Positions 1 through 8,550 of a stretch of 36,990 nt of DNA are shown piece after piece. Position numbers and translations under genes: made by a program. The stretch comes from a virus. Position 1 is the first letter of the stretch, and each line of letters begins with the position of its first letter. The stretch is from IMG/VR virus record IMGVR_UViG_3300043823_000620, positions 1-36,990 of that record; one strand, given 5' to 3'. A model generated the notes under the pieces. It was not told the DNA's origin, ran no database searches, and was given only the letters and a program-made list of their open reading frames with translations.

Positions 1-1097
1 CTCGAGGCCGGTGAGTCGGCAGCGGAGCATGAAATTCGCATTGGCGGGGGCTGCGGTATTGTTGCCGCTCCAAATGCCGTAAAGCTGCTGAGAGAGGGTG
101 ATCGAACTGGCGAGTCGCTGCAGCGAGAGTCCGAAACTATGGACGACCAATTCCTCACTGAGGACGATCGGCTGGGTGAAAACAGGCGAGGAGGTATTCC
201 ATGTGACAGTCAGATTGCTCCCCTCAGTGACCGCCCCGACCTCGACGACGAGATTGTAAGCGAGGCGGCAGTTCGATCGGAGGGCCTGCAGGGAGACCCC
301 CCAATCGATTTCGAGGGTGCGACCGACGGCGAACATCTGGGGGTTCACCGGCAGCGACCAGAGGATACGGTCGAAAGTGGCGGGGGTGAGCAGGCTCGGA
401 GCGCGGTGAGGGAGGGAGGAGGAAAGGTACCCGGTGGCCGAAGCGGAGGCCGTACCGGTGTAACCGATGACTTCCGAAACAAGGGAGAAGGGAACGGTGA
501 CCGCGGTCTGACTGTTCGCCGAGGAAGAGGTCGTTCCGACCCCCGCACTCGGGAGCAGATTGGAAACAGCCGTCAAGGTCGTCGAGAAGTTCTGAAGTGT
601 CTGGGCTAACCCCGTCACCTGCGACGGGGAGATCGTCAGGTTCGAGACAAAGGCGCTCGTCGGTCCTGCAGAGGAGATGATCGCCCGGACTCCATTCACC
701 GCGGGGACAGCGGAGAGGACGATGGTCACGACATTCCCCGAGGTGGCGGTCGCCGTGTAGTCGGTGCCATTCACGAGGAAACGGTGCGTCGTGCTGTCCT
801 GCAGGGTGAGGTGGAGATCGGTCGTGCCGAGGTTATGCGTGACTATGAAGCTCGTGGACGTCCCGTCGCCGATCGGCGTGGCGTAATACTGTGACCCCGT
901 GATGACCTGATTCGGGGAAAAGGGGATATAGCTGGAAGGCCCGACCGGAACGGCCCAATTGATCGGCGTGGCAGCCTCCAATCCGCTCCAATTCACCGAC
1001 CGCTGAATGGTCACCTGCTGGCGAAGGAGAGTTACGGTCTGAACGGTGGAATCGGGGTTGAGAAGATCAACCTCGATTTCAAGATAGCAGGTCTTGT
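1..1097. repeat. Left copy of diverged terminal repeat
   Basis: This stretch aligns end to end with 35888-36990. Counting by eye gives about 65 mismatches plus one 6-bp indel near 435; the last 77 bases are identical. Many differences are synonymous and the frame is conserved in both copies. The best reading is an overlap of two strain variants at the ends of a circular assembly. A tandem gene duplication cut by the window cannot be excluded. Confidence 0.85.
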
Positions 1098-2034
1098 CGG
1101 TGTCGTTGGCTCTCAGGAGCTCAAAGACTCCCGGTGTGTCGAGCGAGAGGGAGCAGGTGGGATCTCCCGGAGGGGAAGAGAGGATGACGACTCCAATCAG
1201 AGGCTCCGCCGATCCGATGAAAGCCGCGCCATCAAAGGTGATCTCTGCCACCGAGGTGCGGGGATTGGAAACCGAGACCGTCTGTCCAGTGCCATTCCAG
1301 AGGGCATTCAGGGCGGTAGCGATGTCGCTGGTGCCGCTCTGGTCGCTGAGTGTGGTGGTCTGGGCGCCGTTAAAGGTCAGGGCAAAGGTCCCCTGAAATG
1401 TCGGCGGGATATAGAGATCCTGTACCTCGGGATATCGGAACTGGCCGGAGCTGTCGGTCGAGCCCGCCTGGATGCGGGTGACGGACGGGGCGGGTGCGAC
1501 AATGCTCGCAAAGGTATCGGTGGCCGCGACCGGAGCCTGGACAAGGGTGACCTCATGCTCGATCTGGCTGCCATTCGACGCGGTGCGGATGCGGACGACG
1601 CTCGCAGGATCCAAAGCAACGGCGGAAGCGGTAATCGCATGGGTCGCGCCGTCGGAAAAGGTGATGACGTAGGAGATCCCCTGAAGGGTGACCGAACAGG
1701 TCAGCCCGGAAGGGAGGATCGCATTGATCGCGGTTTGCAGATCCGACGCCGCAATCGCACTCGAAAGAACCGAAGTCGGGCCATGTCCATCGACGGAAAG
1801 TTCCCATGTACCTCCGGTCGGTGCGGTGTCACTGCGACCAATGGCGGCCCGGACGGCTTGGACAGTGGGGTAGAGCTGGGTGGTCGTACCCGCAAAGGTC
1901 TGCGTGAAGCGGACCCCGAAAGAAAGATCCTCACCGGCAGTGAATGTCGGGAAGCTGAAATTCGTGCCGCCCGCCGTGGTGGAGATTTTCCGGGTCTGAA
2001 GGTCGGCGTAAAAAAGGAAGGAGGTAGCGGCCAT
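1..2034 (-). CDS. Large tail fibre / tail-tip protein, 3' end cut by window edge
   Basis: An open minus-strand frame runs from ATG at 2034 off the left edge (678 codons, no stop). The N-terminus contains AGEDLSFGVRF. Two related beta-rich units follow, each with a G-x-L-x-x-x-G strand, an S-D-(L/I)-x-x-A-x-N-A helix and an ITF strand (about residues 80-155 and 220-300). A fibre-type segment with THNLGTTDLHL comes next, then a short helical stretch and a C-terminal beta domain. Such modules are typical of phage adhesins, so I infer a structural virion protein. The frame at position 1 is in phase with the related copy at 35888, whose continuation to 35777 would give a 714-aa protein. The start is preceded by a T-rich, SD-less leader. 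The receptor is unknown. Confidence 0.8.
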   Translation of the reverse strand, partial: MAATSFLFYADLQTRKISTTAGGTNFSFPTFTAGEDLSFGVRFTQTFAGTTTQLYPTVQAVRAAIGRSDTAPTGGTWELSVDGHGPTSVLSSAIAASDLQTAINAILPSGLTCSVTLQGISYVITFSDGATHAITASAVALDPASVVRIRTASNGSQIEHEVTLVQAPVAATDTFASIVAPAPSVTRIQAGSTDSSGQFRYPEVQDLYIPPTFQGTFALTFNGAQTTTLSDQSGTSDIATALNALWNGTGQTVSVSNPRTSVAEITFDGAAFIGSAEPLIGVVILSSPPGDPTCSLSLDTPGVFELLRANDTDKTCYLEIEVDLLNPDSTVQTVTLLRQQVTIQRSVNWSGLEAATPINWAVPVGPSSYIPFSPNQVITGSQYYATPIGDGTSTSFIVTHNLGTTDLHLTLQDSTTHRFLVNGTDYTATATSGNVVTIVLSAVPAVNGVRAIISSAGPTSAFVSNLTISPSQVTGLAQTLQNFSTTLTAVSNLLPSAGVGTTSSSANSQTAVTVPFSLVSEVIGYTGTASASATGYLSSSLPHRAPSLLTPATFDRILWSLPVNPQMFAVGRTLEIDWGVSLQALRSNCRLAYNLVVEVGAVTEGSNLTVTWNTSSPVFTQPIVLSEELVVHSFGLSLQRLASSITLSQQLYGIWSGNNTAAPANANFMLRCRLTGLE

Positions 2035-2108
2035 GGGAAAAAAGACGAAAGGCTAAAAAAGAAATGCTAAAGGACGCGGACCCATACCCACCGATCGGTG
2101 TCAAAGCG

Positions 2109-2312
2109 TCAGGAATAATCCTCAAAATCCTGCGAGGTCAGGGCCTGCGGTGTACCGTAAAACCCCGGATCGAATGCGAGCACGTACCACGGGTAGGACG
2201 GATCGAGGGTCAACTGTGCCGCTGCCGATGCGTTCCCCGCCGCAATGGCGGCATCGCGGGCCACTTTGTTCAGCCCATAGGCCGAATCGATGTTTTGAGC
2301 GGCGACGGTCAT
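2109..2312 (-). CDS. Small protein of tail-tip/fibre operon, unknown
   Basis: 67 aa, start overlapping the stop of the upstream gene by ATGA, which fixes the start at 2312 and implies translational coupling. The first half is Ala-rich helical (residues 10-32), the second half is aromatic/acidic and ends in DFEDYS. No family recognised. Its place between a tail-tip gene and the large fibre gene suggests a small virion or assembly component. Confidence 0.65.
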   Translation of the reverse strand: MTVAAQNIDSAYGLNKVARDAAIAAGNASAAAQLTLDPSYPWYVLAFDPGFYGTPQALTSQDFEDYS

Positions 2313-3298
2313 ATCGTCCAGAATTTGCCCGCCTGACTGACGGAAGCCATCCCCGCGGCCAAGGCATCCGCCGCATCATTGATGCCGCTCAGGATCTGAT
2401 TGGCAATGGTGTCGCCGAGGCCGCCGGCCAATCCCGTGAAAATGGTGATGGGAGCAGGGGGAGAGTTGATATTGACGAGGCTCTGGGAGGCATAACAGAG
2501 GTTGTAAAAACAGGAGTGTTGGACGTACGCGGTGTAATCGGGCGAATCATCGGGGCCGCTCAGGAAATAAACGGTCGAGATGAGGAGGGTGTCCTCGGGG
2601 AGGTCGGTGGAACCGCCCCCGGACAAGGCGTCCACGATGCGCTGGGAGGCGGTCAGAGCTGTCGTCTGGGTAAGGCTTCCGGTCTGAAGGAGGCGGGGCC
2701 GGAGGCCGTATTCCTGAACCGCCGAGGTGTCGAAGACCGGGACATAGGTGGCGACCGAGCCGCTGGTCCCGCTGGCGTCATTGATCTGAATCGATCCGTT
2801 CACCGCAATCCGCGCGATCGAGAGATAGATGTCGCAGCTTTTCAGACGACGCCACCCCGGAGGATTGGTGCCGTAATTGATCGATTCGGTGCTGAGATCG
2901 GAGGTGATCGTTTGGTCTTTGCCCGCGCCGAGCGCGGAAAAATAAGCGGGGATCGGCAGGGAGACGGTCGGGTCGCTCCGATCGACCAACGCGGTCAACT
3001 GCATCGGCAATCCGTCGGTCAACGCATAGACGGAGGAGGTTCCGGTGGTGGCATCCCATGCCGTGAGCGTGGGATCGGTGCCGTTCACGAAGCCGGGTGT
3101 TAGCGTGGCGAGCCAGTTCCCCTTTGCATCCTGCGAAACCAAGGTTCTCCACGGATGATCGAGAGTCTCGCTGAAATCGGAACTGATGGAATACCCCCTC
3201 GAGGTGAAGGAGAGGCGGCAGTTCGCCCCCGGCGAGGGGCGGGCCGCCCGAAGCCGACGCAGAATCCCGTACCAAAGACGGATGGGGAATTTCCTCAT
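2309..3298 (-). CDS. Putative tail-tip / minor tail protein
   Basis: 329 aa, coupled by ATGA overlaps at both ends. The N-terminus is basic, followed by beta-rich sequence and a helical, Ala/Gly-rich C-terminus (about 285-329). Two cysteines sit close together in an HSCFYNLC stretch. I do not recognise the family. Its position four genes after the tape measure gene and before the fibre is where siphophages encode tail-tip or hub components, so the role is inferred from context only. Confidence 0.6.
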   Translation of the reverse strand: MRKFPIRLWYGILRRLRAARPSPGANCRLSFTSRGYSISSDFSETLDHPWRTLVSQDAKGNWLATLTPGFVNGTDPTLTAWDATTGTSSVYALTDGLPMQLTALVDRSDPTVSLPIPAYFSALGAGKDQTITSDLSTESINYGTNPPGWRRLKSCDIYLSIARIAVNGSIQINDASGTSGSVATYVPVFDTSAVQEYGLRPRLLQTGSLTQTTALTASQRIVDALSGGGSTDLPEDTLLISTVYFLSGPDDSPDYTAYVQHSCFYNLCYASQSLVNINSPPAPITIFTGLAGGLGDTIANQILSGINDAADALAAGMASVSQAGKFWTI

Positions 3299-3867
3299 AC
3301 GGCCCAGAAGAAATGCCGACCGATGCCGGTGGCCGGTTTGATCCAGGCGTGGTCGAGATTGTGATAGACGATTTGAAAAAGTGTGGGGGTGGAATCGATG
3401 ATGCGGATCATGGCGAGAGCGATCCTCCCCACGGTGGGGCTGACGGAGGTGATGTTCTCAGATTGCTGCGAGATGGTGGCCTCCGTGATCGTCCCTGTCG
3501 CGTCGGTGGTGACCTCCAAGACGATCCAGGAATCGGATGTCACCTGGACCGTGAGTGTCGGGGCACCTCCCGCGATGCTTTGCCCATCCTTCACCCCGCT
3601 CAAGGGGACTCCTCCGATGGTGGGATCGGTCTGCGAAATCAATCCATCGGAAATGCTGACCGTCTTCCCTGAGAGTGTGCACTGGAAGGGATGGTTCAAA
3701 TCCGTATCAGGAGGGTCGAAGCTGATGATGAAGCTGCCGGGGAGGCGCGTGATGCGGGTATTGGAACCCGGCTGCGGATTCAAGGCCCGTGCGTAGGAGA
3801 CGAGCTTGTTCCAAAGCTCGCGGGTGAATTTGTCCCCCACCGAGACGCTGGGAGGTTCCGGGATCAT
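3295..3867 (-). CDS. Putative tail-tip protein, unknown
   Basis: 190 aa beginning MIPEPPSVSVGDKFTRELWN. The frame stays open further upstream, but ATG at 3867 overlaps the stop of the preceding gene by ATGA, as in the rest of this cluster, so I use that start. The protein is beta-rich with Thr/Ser/Gly-rich strands and ends in an aromatic-basic tail (HFFWAV). The opening resembles short baseplate or fibre-attachment segments of phage proteins, but this is weak. Function inferred from position in the tail-tip operon. Confidence 0.6.
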   Translation of the reverse strand: MIPEPPSVSVGDKFTRELWNKLVSYARALNPQPGSNTRITRLPGSFIISFDPPDTDLNHPFQCTLSGKTVSISDGLISQTDPTIGGVPLSGVKDGQSIAGGAPTLTVQVTSDSWIVLEVTTDATGTITEATISQQSENITSVSPTVGRIALAMIRIIDSTPTLFQIVYHNLDHAWIKPATGIGRHFFWAV

Positions 3868-4538
3868 GAGGAGGGCTTGTAGATGAGGCTGTTCCAGCCT
3901 CCCGGTCCGCTCAGCATCCATTGCTGGCTCACCTCGAAGATTCCCGCCCGTGAGGTGATTTTCGGAGCGAGTCGAAGCCAGTTGCGGGAATCGAGTTCCG
4001 GGATGGCGATCAATTCCCAATCAGGATCATCGATCTGGCCGATATTATCGAAGAGTCCGTCGATCTCCCCGAGGTCGGAAACGGTCTGGTTTTTCCGAAA
4101 GGTGGCCGTCATGGAGAGGAAGCTGGTGACTCCATACATCGGGTTGTCGCCCCCCGCTCCATTGTTGCGGATGGTCTGGATATCGGACGTGAGAGATTGA
4201 TCGGGGACGTTGATGGAGAACTCCTTGACCGATTCGTTGTACCCGTAGAGTTCGGCAATTCCTCCATTGGTCCAGAAATTGGGATGGCTTTGGATCGGCT
4301 CTTCCTTGCAGGAGAAGTCGAGTTCCTCGGTGATCATCCCTTTCGCATCCGTGGAACGGTATTCCCCGATCCAAAATTGACCGCTCTCATCGGCTTGAAA
4401 ACTGGAATCCTCGAACCCCGCCGCATATTTCTCGGCCTCGCTGCCGTCATCGCCGGGAAAAACATAGCGCTGAACCGAGGTGAAGAGTCCCGTGCGGTCC
4501 AAAGTGAAGCTGCCGCCGATGGTTTCAAAAGTAGCCAT
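3864..4538 (-). CDS. Tail-associated protein, paralogue A
   Basis: 224 aa. It shares clear blocks with the next gene upstream (4540-5253): an EELDFSCKEEPIQSHPNF-type block near residues 70-88 and a C-terminal block with LAPKITSR followed by QQWMLSG. The two are tandem paralogues. Their place directly after the tape measure gene is where distal tail or tail-hub proteins are encoded, but no family is recognised. A weak GACAA motif lies just before the start. Confidence 0.65.
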   Translation of the reverse strand: MATFETIGGSFTLDRTGLFTSVQRYVFPGDDGSEAEKYAAGFEDSSFQADESGQFWIGEYRSTDAKGMITEELDFSCKEEPIQSHPNFWTNGGIAELYGYNESVKEFSINVPDQSLTSDIQTIRNNGAGGDNPMYGVTSFLSMTATFRKNQTVSDLGEIDGLFDNIGQIDDPDWELIAIPELDSRNWLRLAPKITSRAGIFEVSQQWMLSGPGGWNSLIYKPSS

Positions 4539-4539
4539 A

Positions 4540-5253
4540 TCAGTTGTCGGAGGTGTCGAGGGCGTTCAGGGCTTCCTGCGAATAGATGGCCTCGATCCAG
4601 CCGGTGCCGAATCCACTAAGCATCCATTCCTGCGTGACGGTGAAGGCATTCCCCCTGGTGGTGATCTTCGGCGCCAGATAGAGCCAAGTGCGCTCATCAT
4701 TGGCGGCTGGGTCAGTCAGGTTCACGAATGGCGGATCCTCGATGAGGGTGCCGATGTTCTGAAAGATTTCCGGTGGAATTTCGGAAAGTGTCTGGGTCTG
4801 CCGATAGACGCACGAGAATGCCAGATAATCGACGGTGCCATAGACGGGGCTGTCGGTGGTGCCGTCGGGCAAGGTTTTGTTAAACTGCTTCTCGGAAGAA
4901 TCCCATCCGTAGGTCTTGATCAAGGTGGCAAAATTCGGATGACTCGAAATCGGGTCTTGCTTCATGGAGAAATCGAGCTCCTCGACCATGCCGATATCAT
5001 TCTCCGGATCGTCGTCGGAGGAATCGACGACCTTTTCATAATTGAAGACGCAAACCCAGTTCCCCGCTTCATCGCCGGTTCCGGTCGCCCCGACAAAGAG
5101 GGCGTCCTGATACGTTTCACCGACTTCATCATAGGCCGCCCCGGTGGCCGCACTGTAGGAACTGAAAAGAAGTCGGCGGGCGATTTTTTCCAAGCCAGTC
5201 CGGTCGATGGATCGCCGCTCACCGATCAGAACCTGTCCGTCAGTAATCGCCAT
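4540..5253 (-). CDS. Tail-associated protein, paralogue B
   Basis: 237 aa, first gene after the tape measure (3-nt gap). It shares the EELDFSMKQDPISSHPNF block and the LAPKITTR ... QEWMLSG block with its neighbour 3864-4538 and has the same overall length, so the pair arose by duplication. Tail-hub or distal-tail function is inferred from position only. The start at 5253 has no Shine-Dalgarno. Confidence 0.65.
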   Translation of the reverse strand: MAITDGQVLIGERRSIDRTGLEKIARRLLFSSYSAATGAAYDEVGETYQDALFVGATGTGDEAGNWVCVFNYEKVVDSSDDDPENDIGMVEELDFSMKQDPISSHPNFATLIKTYGWDSSEKQFNKTLPDGTTDSPVYGTVDYLAFSCVYRQTQTLSEIPPEIFQNIGTLIEDPPFVNLTDPAANDERTWLYLAPKITTRGNAFTVTQEWMLSGFGTGWIEAIYSQEALNALDTSDN

Positions 5254-5256
5254 GGA

Positions 5257-6768
5257 TTAGCTGGAAAAAGCCATGTCCCAACTGTCGCCACCGAAGGAGG
5301 GCATCAGGGGACGCTTCACCGCAGCGTCGGCGATGATTTTTAGGTAATTGGTCTGACGGCGGTTCTCATCGAGGATCGGGTCGCTCTGACCTCCGGCAAA
5401 GCCACCTCCCCCGATGCGCCGGAGGCTATCGGCAAAGCTGTTCTTCCCTTTCCCCAATCCCTCGGCATCCTCGCCGCCACTCAGGTCGATCTGGTATTTT
5501 TTGCGGGATTTTTCCCGTTCTTCGGAGAGTTGCTCCTTGGTGGCATCGGAGGCCGTGAAGGCTCCTTTGAGCGGGGAAACGATATCCTTCAGCGCGTCTC
5601 CAAGAATTCTCCCACCCTGCTTGATATCCTCGGTGGAATCCTTCTGGTTCTCGCGGGTGAGTTGCGTGGCTCCATTCCCCTCGGCCTGCGTTTGCTTCAA
5701 GATCTCGTCGAAGGAGGAAGCTTTGAATCCCTGCATGCCGGTGATCTTATTCAGACCGGGGATCTTGCTCATCCCGGCCATGAGAAGTTCGATCGCGTAT
5801 TGGATCGAGGCCTGAAGATAATCGAGCGGGGTATGGAAAGCGAAAAGGAGGGCCTGACCCAGCTTTTCCACAAGGCCCATCACTACACCGAATAATCCCA
5901 CCACGATGGCGGGAATCGCCGCCACCAATCGGCCAAGCATATCTCCGAGATCCTCGAAGACTTCCTCGAATTGCTTGTCGAAATCGGTCGCTAGGTTTCC
6001 CAACAATGATCCCATCTCCTCCCCGACCGCCGAAAGGTCGAGATGATCCGCGAGATCAAGAAGAGGCTCCATGGCGGCCATCACGGGACCAGCAAGGCCG
6101 ATGAAGTATCCCTGGATCTTGGCCCCGACGTGCTCGAGCTCGTCGTGGGCTTCCTTGAAAAGGTAGGCATTCTCAGCCATCGCCGACGCAGTCTTGGAAA
6201 TGTCCCCGGCATCCTTGAAATCCGGGTTCATGAAGACCTGTAGCAATTCGGAACCTGATTTTCCAAAGATGGCCATGGCGGCCGCCGATCGCTCAAGGGA
6301 ATTCGGGATGGCCGCAATGCTGGCACCGATGTTACGGAAAGCCTGATCGGGTTTTTCCCCAATGAGCTTCTTGGGATCGAGTCCCTGTTTCTTCAACAGG
6401 GGTGCCCCCTCGCCGGTCGTCGCCGCAGCCTCGAGGTATTTGCTCATCTTCCCCAGCGATGGCCCGATCTTCTCGGCCTCGACTCCGCTGTCCTTGAAGA
6501 GGCGACGGAGCATCATGAGCTGATCGACCGCGATGCCGGTGCGGTTGGAAAGATTGACCATGTCGTCGCCCAATTCCACCGCCCCGTGGATCCCCTCCAT
6601 GATCTCGGCCACCGATCCAACGGAAGCGATCACTCCTGCCAGAGGCGCAGCTAGATCGGCAAAGGCTTCCTTGAATCCTTCGGAAACAGCTTCCTTGGCC
6701 CCTTCGAGTTCCTTGTGGAAGCCGGAGGCATCGAGACCCAGTATCCATGTGAGGGAATTACTGCTCAT
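5257..6768 (-). CDS. Tail tape measure protein
   Basis: 503 aa, largely helical, Ala/Leu/Gly-rich. The N-terminal half reads like tape measure proteins (long Ala-rich helices, a NLSNRTGIAVDQLMML segment near 73-90, and a FGKSG segment). A strongly hydrophobic region lies near residues 275-312, as is common in tape measures that insert in the host membrane. The C-terminal third is polar and charged. The start overlaps the previous gene by ATGA. Tape length sets tail length: at the usual 1.5 angstrom per residue this gives a tail of roughly 75 nm, short for a siphovirus. This is an inference. Confidence 0.85.
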   Translation of the reverse strand: MSSNSLTWILGLDASGFHKELEGAKEAVSEGFKEAFADLAAPLAGVIASVGSVAEIMEGIHGAVELGDDMVNLSNRTGIAVDQLMMLRRLFKDSGVEAEKIGPSLGKMSKYLEAAATTGEGAPLLKKQGLDPKKLIGEKPDQAFRNIGASIAAIPNSLERSAAAMAIFGKSGSELLQVFMNPDFKDAGDISKTASAMAENAYLFKEAHDELEHVGAKIQGYFIGLAGPVMAAMEPLLDLADHLDLSAVGEEMGSLLGNLATDFDKQFEEVFEDLGDMLGRLVAAIPAIVVGLFGVVMGLVEKLGQALLFAFHTPLDYLQASIQYAIELLMAGMSKIPGLNKITGMQGFKASSFDEILKQTQAEGNGATQLTRENQKDSTEDIKQGGRILGDALKDIVSPLKGAFTASDATKEQLSEEREKSRKKYQIDLSGGEDAEGLGKGKNSFADSLRRIGGGGFAGGQSDPILDENRRQTNYLKIIADAAVKRPLMPSFGGDSWDMAFSS

Positions 6769-7424
6769 CGGCGGGCAAATCCGGTTTGCCGATGAAGGCG
6801 ATTTTCGTAATTCTCAATCTGGCGTTCGATTTTTCCTTTTTGGACTTTCAACGCAAAGGAGATGCGGCGCTCCATATCCTTGATGTTCCCCGCAAATTTT
6901 GCGGCATTGGTGGATTTGATCTGAACGCCTTTGTCTGTGATTTTCAGATCCACCGATCCGGGGGCGCTGTTGCGCCTCATCCACGCATTCATTGGCACAT
7001 TCCCAAGAGCCTGCGCGGTATGAGCCCAGCCACTGACAAGATAGCCGACGCGTTTTTGCATTTGGGCAATGTAAGATCTCAAAATGGCCGGATTGACCCC
7101 ATAGCGACGGTTTCCCAATCCACGGCCGACGGTTCCGCGGGAATTGCGATACCGTGCGTGAATTGTCGCAGGATCCTCACCATCGGGTCGCCGCACGGGC
7201 TTCATGATGCGCAAAATGTCATTCATGACATGGGCTTCCCCGACTTTCTTGGCGGCGCTTCCAGTCGTTTTGCCATTGCTCGGAGGGGTGATGGAAATGA
7301 CCGTTTTCAGAATGCCTCGTGCCTGTGTTTTCATCACTTCCCCACGGGAACGGCGCGACTGCTTCATCATCCGGTCAACGGCGGCGATGAAGGCGCGGGA
7401 ATCGCTTTTGACGGTGATGCTCAT
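6765..7424 (-). CDS. Basic tail protein between chaperone and tape measure genes
   Basis: 219 aa, strongly basic (many Arg/Lys). The N-terminus (residues 1-45, starting SITVKSDSRAFIAAVDRMM) resembles the start of HK97 gp10-like or minor tail/tail completion proteins, with a helix followed by a TPPSNGKT turn. The C-terminal 60 residues are helical and very basic. ATGA overlaps on both sides. In lambda-like order the tape measure gene directly follows the chaperone, so a gene here is uncommon. Function is uncertain. Confidence 0.6.
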   Translation of the reverse strand: MSITVKSDSRAFIAAVDRMMKQSRRSRGEVMKTQARGILKTVISITPPSNGKTTGSAAKKVGEAHVMNDILRIMKPVRRPDGEDPATIHARYRNSRGTVGRGLGNRRYGVNPAILRSYIAQMQKRVGYLVSGWAHTAQALGNVPMNAWMRRNSAPGSVDLKITDKGVQIKSTNAAKFAGNIKDMERRISFALKVQKGKIERQIENYENRLHRQTGFARR

Positions 7425-7630
7425 TCTTCATCATCCCCTAGGATGTCAAAGCCGGTGAAAGAGACCCGACACTCTCCCAGCTCGGGGGCTTTGCGATCAC
7501 CCGGCGCCACTGTCCAGAGGTCATGGCTGCGCATCGCGGCATGGTAATACTGCAACAATCGCGCAAGGGGAATCTCCCAGAGTAGTGTCTTTTCATGCCA
7601 GCCCGTCTCCTTCGCCAAGGTGAAGATCAT
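7421..7630 (-). CDS. Tail assembly chaperone, frameshift extension (T-like part)
   Basis: 69 aa if started at its own ATG (7630). The frame is open upstream through the end of the preceding gene and lies in the -1 frame relative to it, with a canonical slippery heptamer CCCAAAC at 7657-7663. The sequence (KETGWHEKTLLWEIPLARL..YYHAA) resembles the second part of tail chaperones, where ribosomes shift to make a G-T fusion. Fusion by -1 slippage would give 214 aa (136 + 78). The local ATG may not be used. Confidence 0.65.
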   Translation of the reverse strand: MIFTLAKETGWHEKTLLWEIPLARLLQYYHAAMRSHDLWTVAPGDRKAPELGECRVSFTGFDILGDDEE

Positions 7631-7650
7631 CGAGGCGATCCAAACGGGCT

Positions 7651-8064
7651 CTAGGAGTTTGGGGGTGGGGTCTCCTTGCTGGACCCGCTTCCCGGCTTGC
7701 TCTCCACGGTGACGCTGGCCGCTCCGACTTGCTGGCAGATTTCGGTGATTTTCTCAATCGCCTCTCGAAACACGGAAGGCGAGAGGTTAAAAGCATAGGC
7801 GTCCACGGCCTTGCGGAATGCTTCTTCATTCCCCCCAGCGATCAACACCTCCTCGATCGGCGCGGAATGAATGTAGAGGAAGGCAATCATCTGCCACATC
7901 TGGTCGGCCTCGGAGGCCGCGCCATCGCCCGTGAAAAGCGTCAGGCCTCGTCGCTGACATAGGAGGTAGCTCCCTGCGGAAAAGGGGCGCATCTTGACCC
8001 CTCCCACCTCGGGATCGGGTGCCAGAAAGGCCCCGATTTTCAGATCATCATTCTTTTTTTTCAT
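7651..8064 (-). CDS. Tail assembly chaperone, G-like part
   Basis: 137 aa starting MKKKNDDLKIGAFLAPDP. The frame is open further upstream, but ATG at 8064 lies 4 nt after the preceding stop and is the natural start. It precedes the tape measure module and follows tail-tube-like genes, the position of lambda gene G. It ends in a Ser/Pro-rich tail (GSSKETPPPNS) at TAG 7651-7653. The slippery site CCCAAAC lies just before the stop. Tail chaperones coat the tape measure and are not in the mature virion. Assignment rests on position, size and frameshift signal. Confidence 0.65.
   Translation of the reverse strand: MKKKNDDLKIGAFLAPDPEVGGVKMRPFSAGSYLLCQRRGLTLFTGDGAASEADQMWQMIAFLYIHSAPIEEVLIAGGNEEAFRKAVDAYAFNLSPSVFREAIEKITEICQQVGAASVTVESKPGSGSSKETPPPNS
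7657..7663 (-). other. Candidate -1 ribosomal frameshift site CCCAAAC
   Basis: In the minus strand the zero-frame codons are CCC CCA AAC TCC TAG. C-CCA-AAC fits the XXXYYYZ rule, and both tRNAs re-pair after a one-base backward shift (CCC AAA). The -1 frame is open from here to 7421. This is the location where tail chaperone genes of long-tailed phages classically shift. Confidence 0.65.
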
Positions 8065-8068
8065 AAGT

Positions 8069-8530
8069 TCAGAATTGCTTGAGCAATTTTTCCCCCATCT
8101 CATCGGGGACGAGGCTGCCATCCTCGGCGAGCTTCGTAGTGAGGGTATAGGTGCGCTTCCCGCGCTGAATGCGGATCTGTGGAAGCTGTCCCCGGATCTG
8201 CTCGCGCATCGCGGTGAGGTTCCCCTGGTACGCCTTCATCCATGCAATCGGATGATCGGGATGATCGAAGGCCCACTCCCGATCGCGCCAGCGTCGAAGG
8301 AATTCGGCAGTGCTGATGGTCTCCCCGCCGATCTCAATCGGGATTTCCTTCATGAGCCATGTCACGGAACGCTGTTGCTTCCCTCCCTGCTCGGAAAGTG
8401 TGTGGGTGTAGGCTCCGCAATCGGCGAGCCTCCCCCCTGCGGTCAAGAGCGCGGAAACGGCATGGGTATTTGGGGAACGGAGTGGATTCTCATCGTCCGT
8501 TAAGTAGGAGTAGGTCTCTCCGGCTTTCAT
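8069..8530 (-). CDS. Tail module protein, unknown
   Basis: 153 aa, mixed alpha/beta, with a middle block rich in Trp (residues 58-100, including FLRRWRDREWAF and IAWMKAYQGN) and a basic C-terminal part (IRIQRGKRTYTL). No family recognised. Lies between the tail-tube-like genes and the chaperone, so it is probably a tail assembly factor or minor virion protein. A CTGACA motif sits about 9 nt before the ATG, a weaker form of the box seen at other starts. Confidence 0.55.
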   Translation of the reverse strand: MKAGETYSYLTDDENPLRSPNTHAVSALLTAGGRLADCGAYTHTLSEQGGKQQRSVTWLMKEIPIEIGGETISTAEFLRRWRDREWAFDHPDHPIAWMKAYQGNLTAMREQIRGQLPQIRIQRGKRTYTLTTKLAEDGSLVPDEMGEKLLKQF

Positions 8531-8550
8531 TTCAGAATGTCAGTGGGGAG

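Noticed and set aside
139-609. Plus-strand open frames over the fibre, capsid and tail genes (for example 139-609, 2150-3103, 12983-14233)
   Set aside because: They are antisense shadows of GC-rich minus-strand genes, with compositions unlike real proteins and no coupling or leaders.
1-1097. Diversity-generating retroelement (variable/template repeat) as the cause of the two fibre-gene versions
   Set aside because: Differences are spread over 1 kb, many synonymous and not confined to A positions, and no reverse transcriptase was found.
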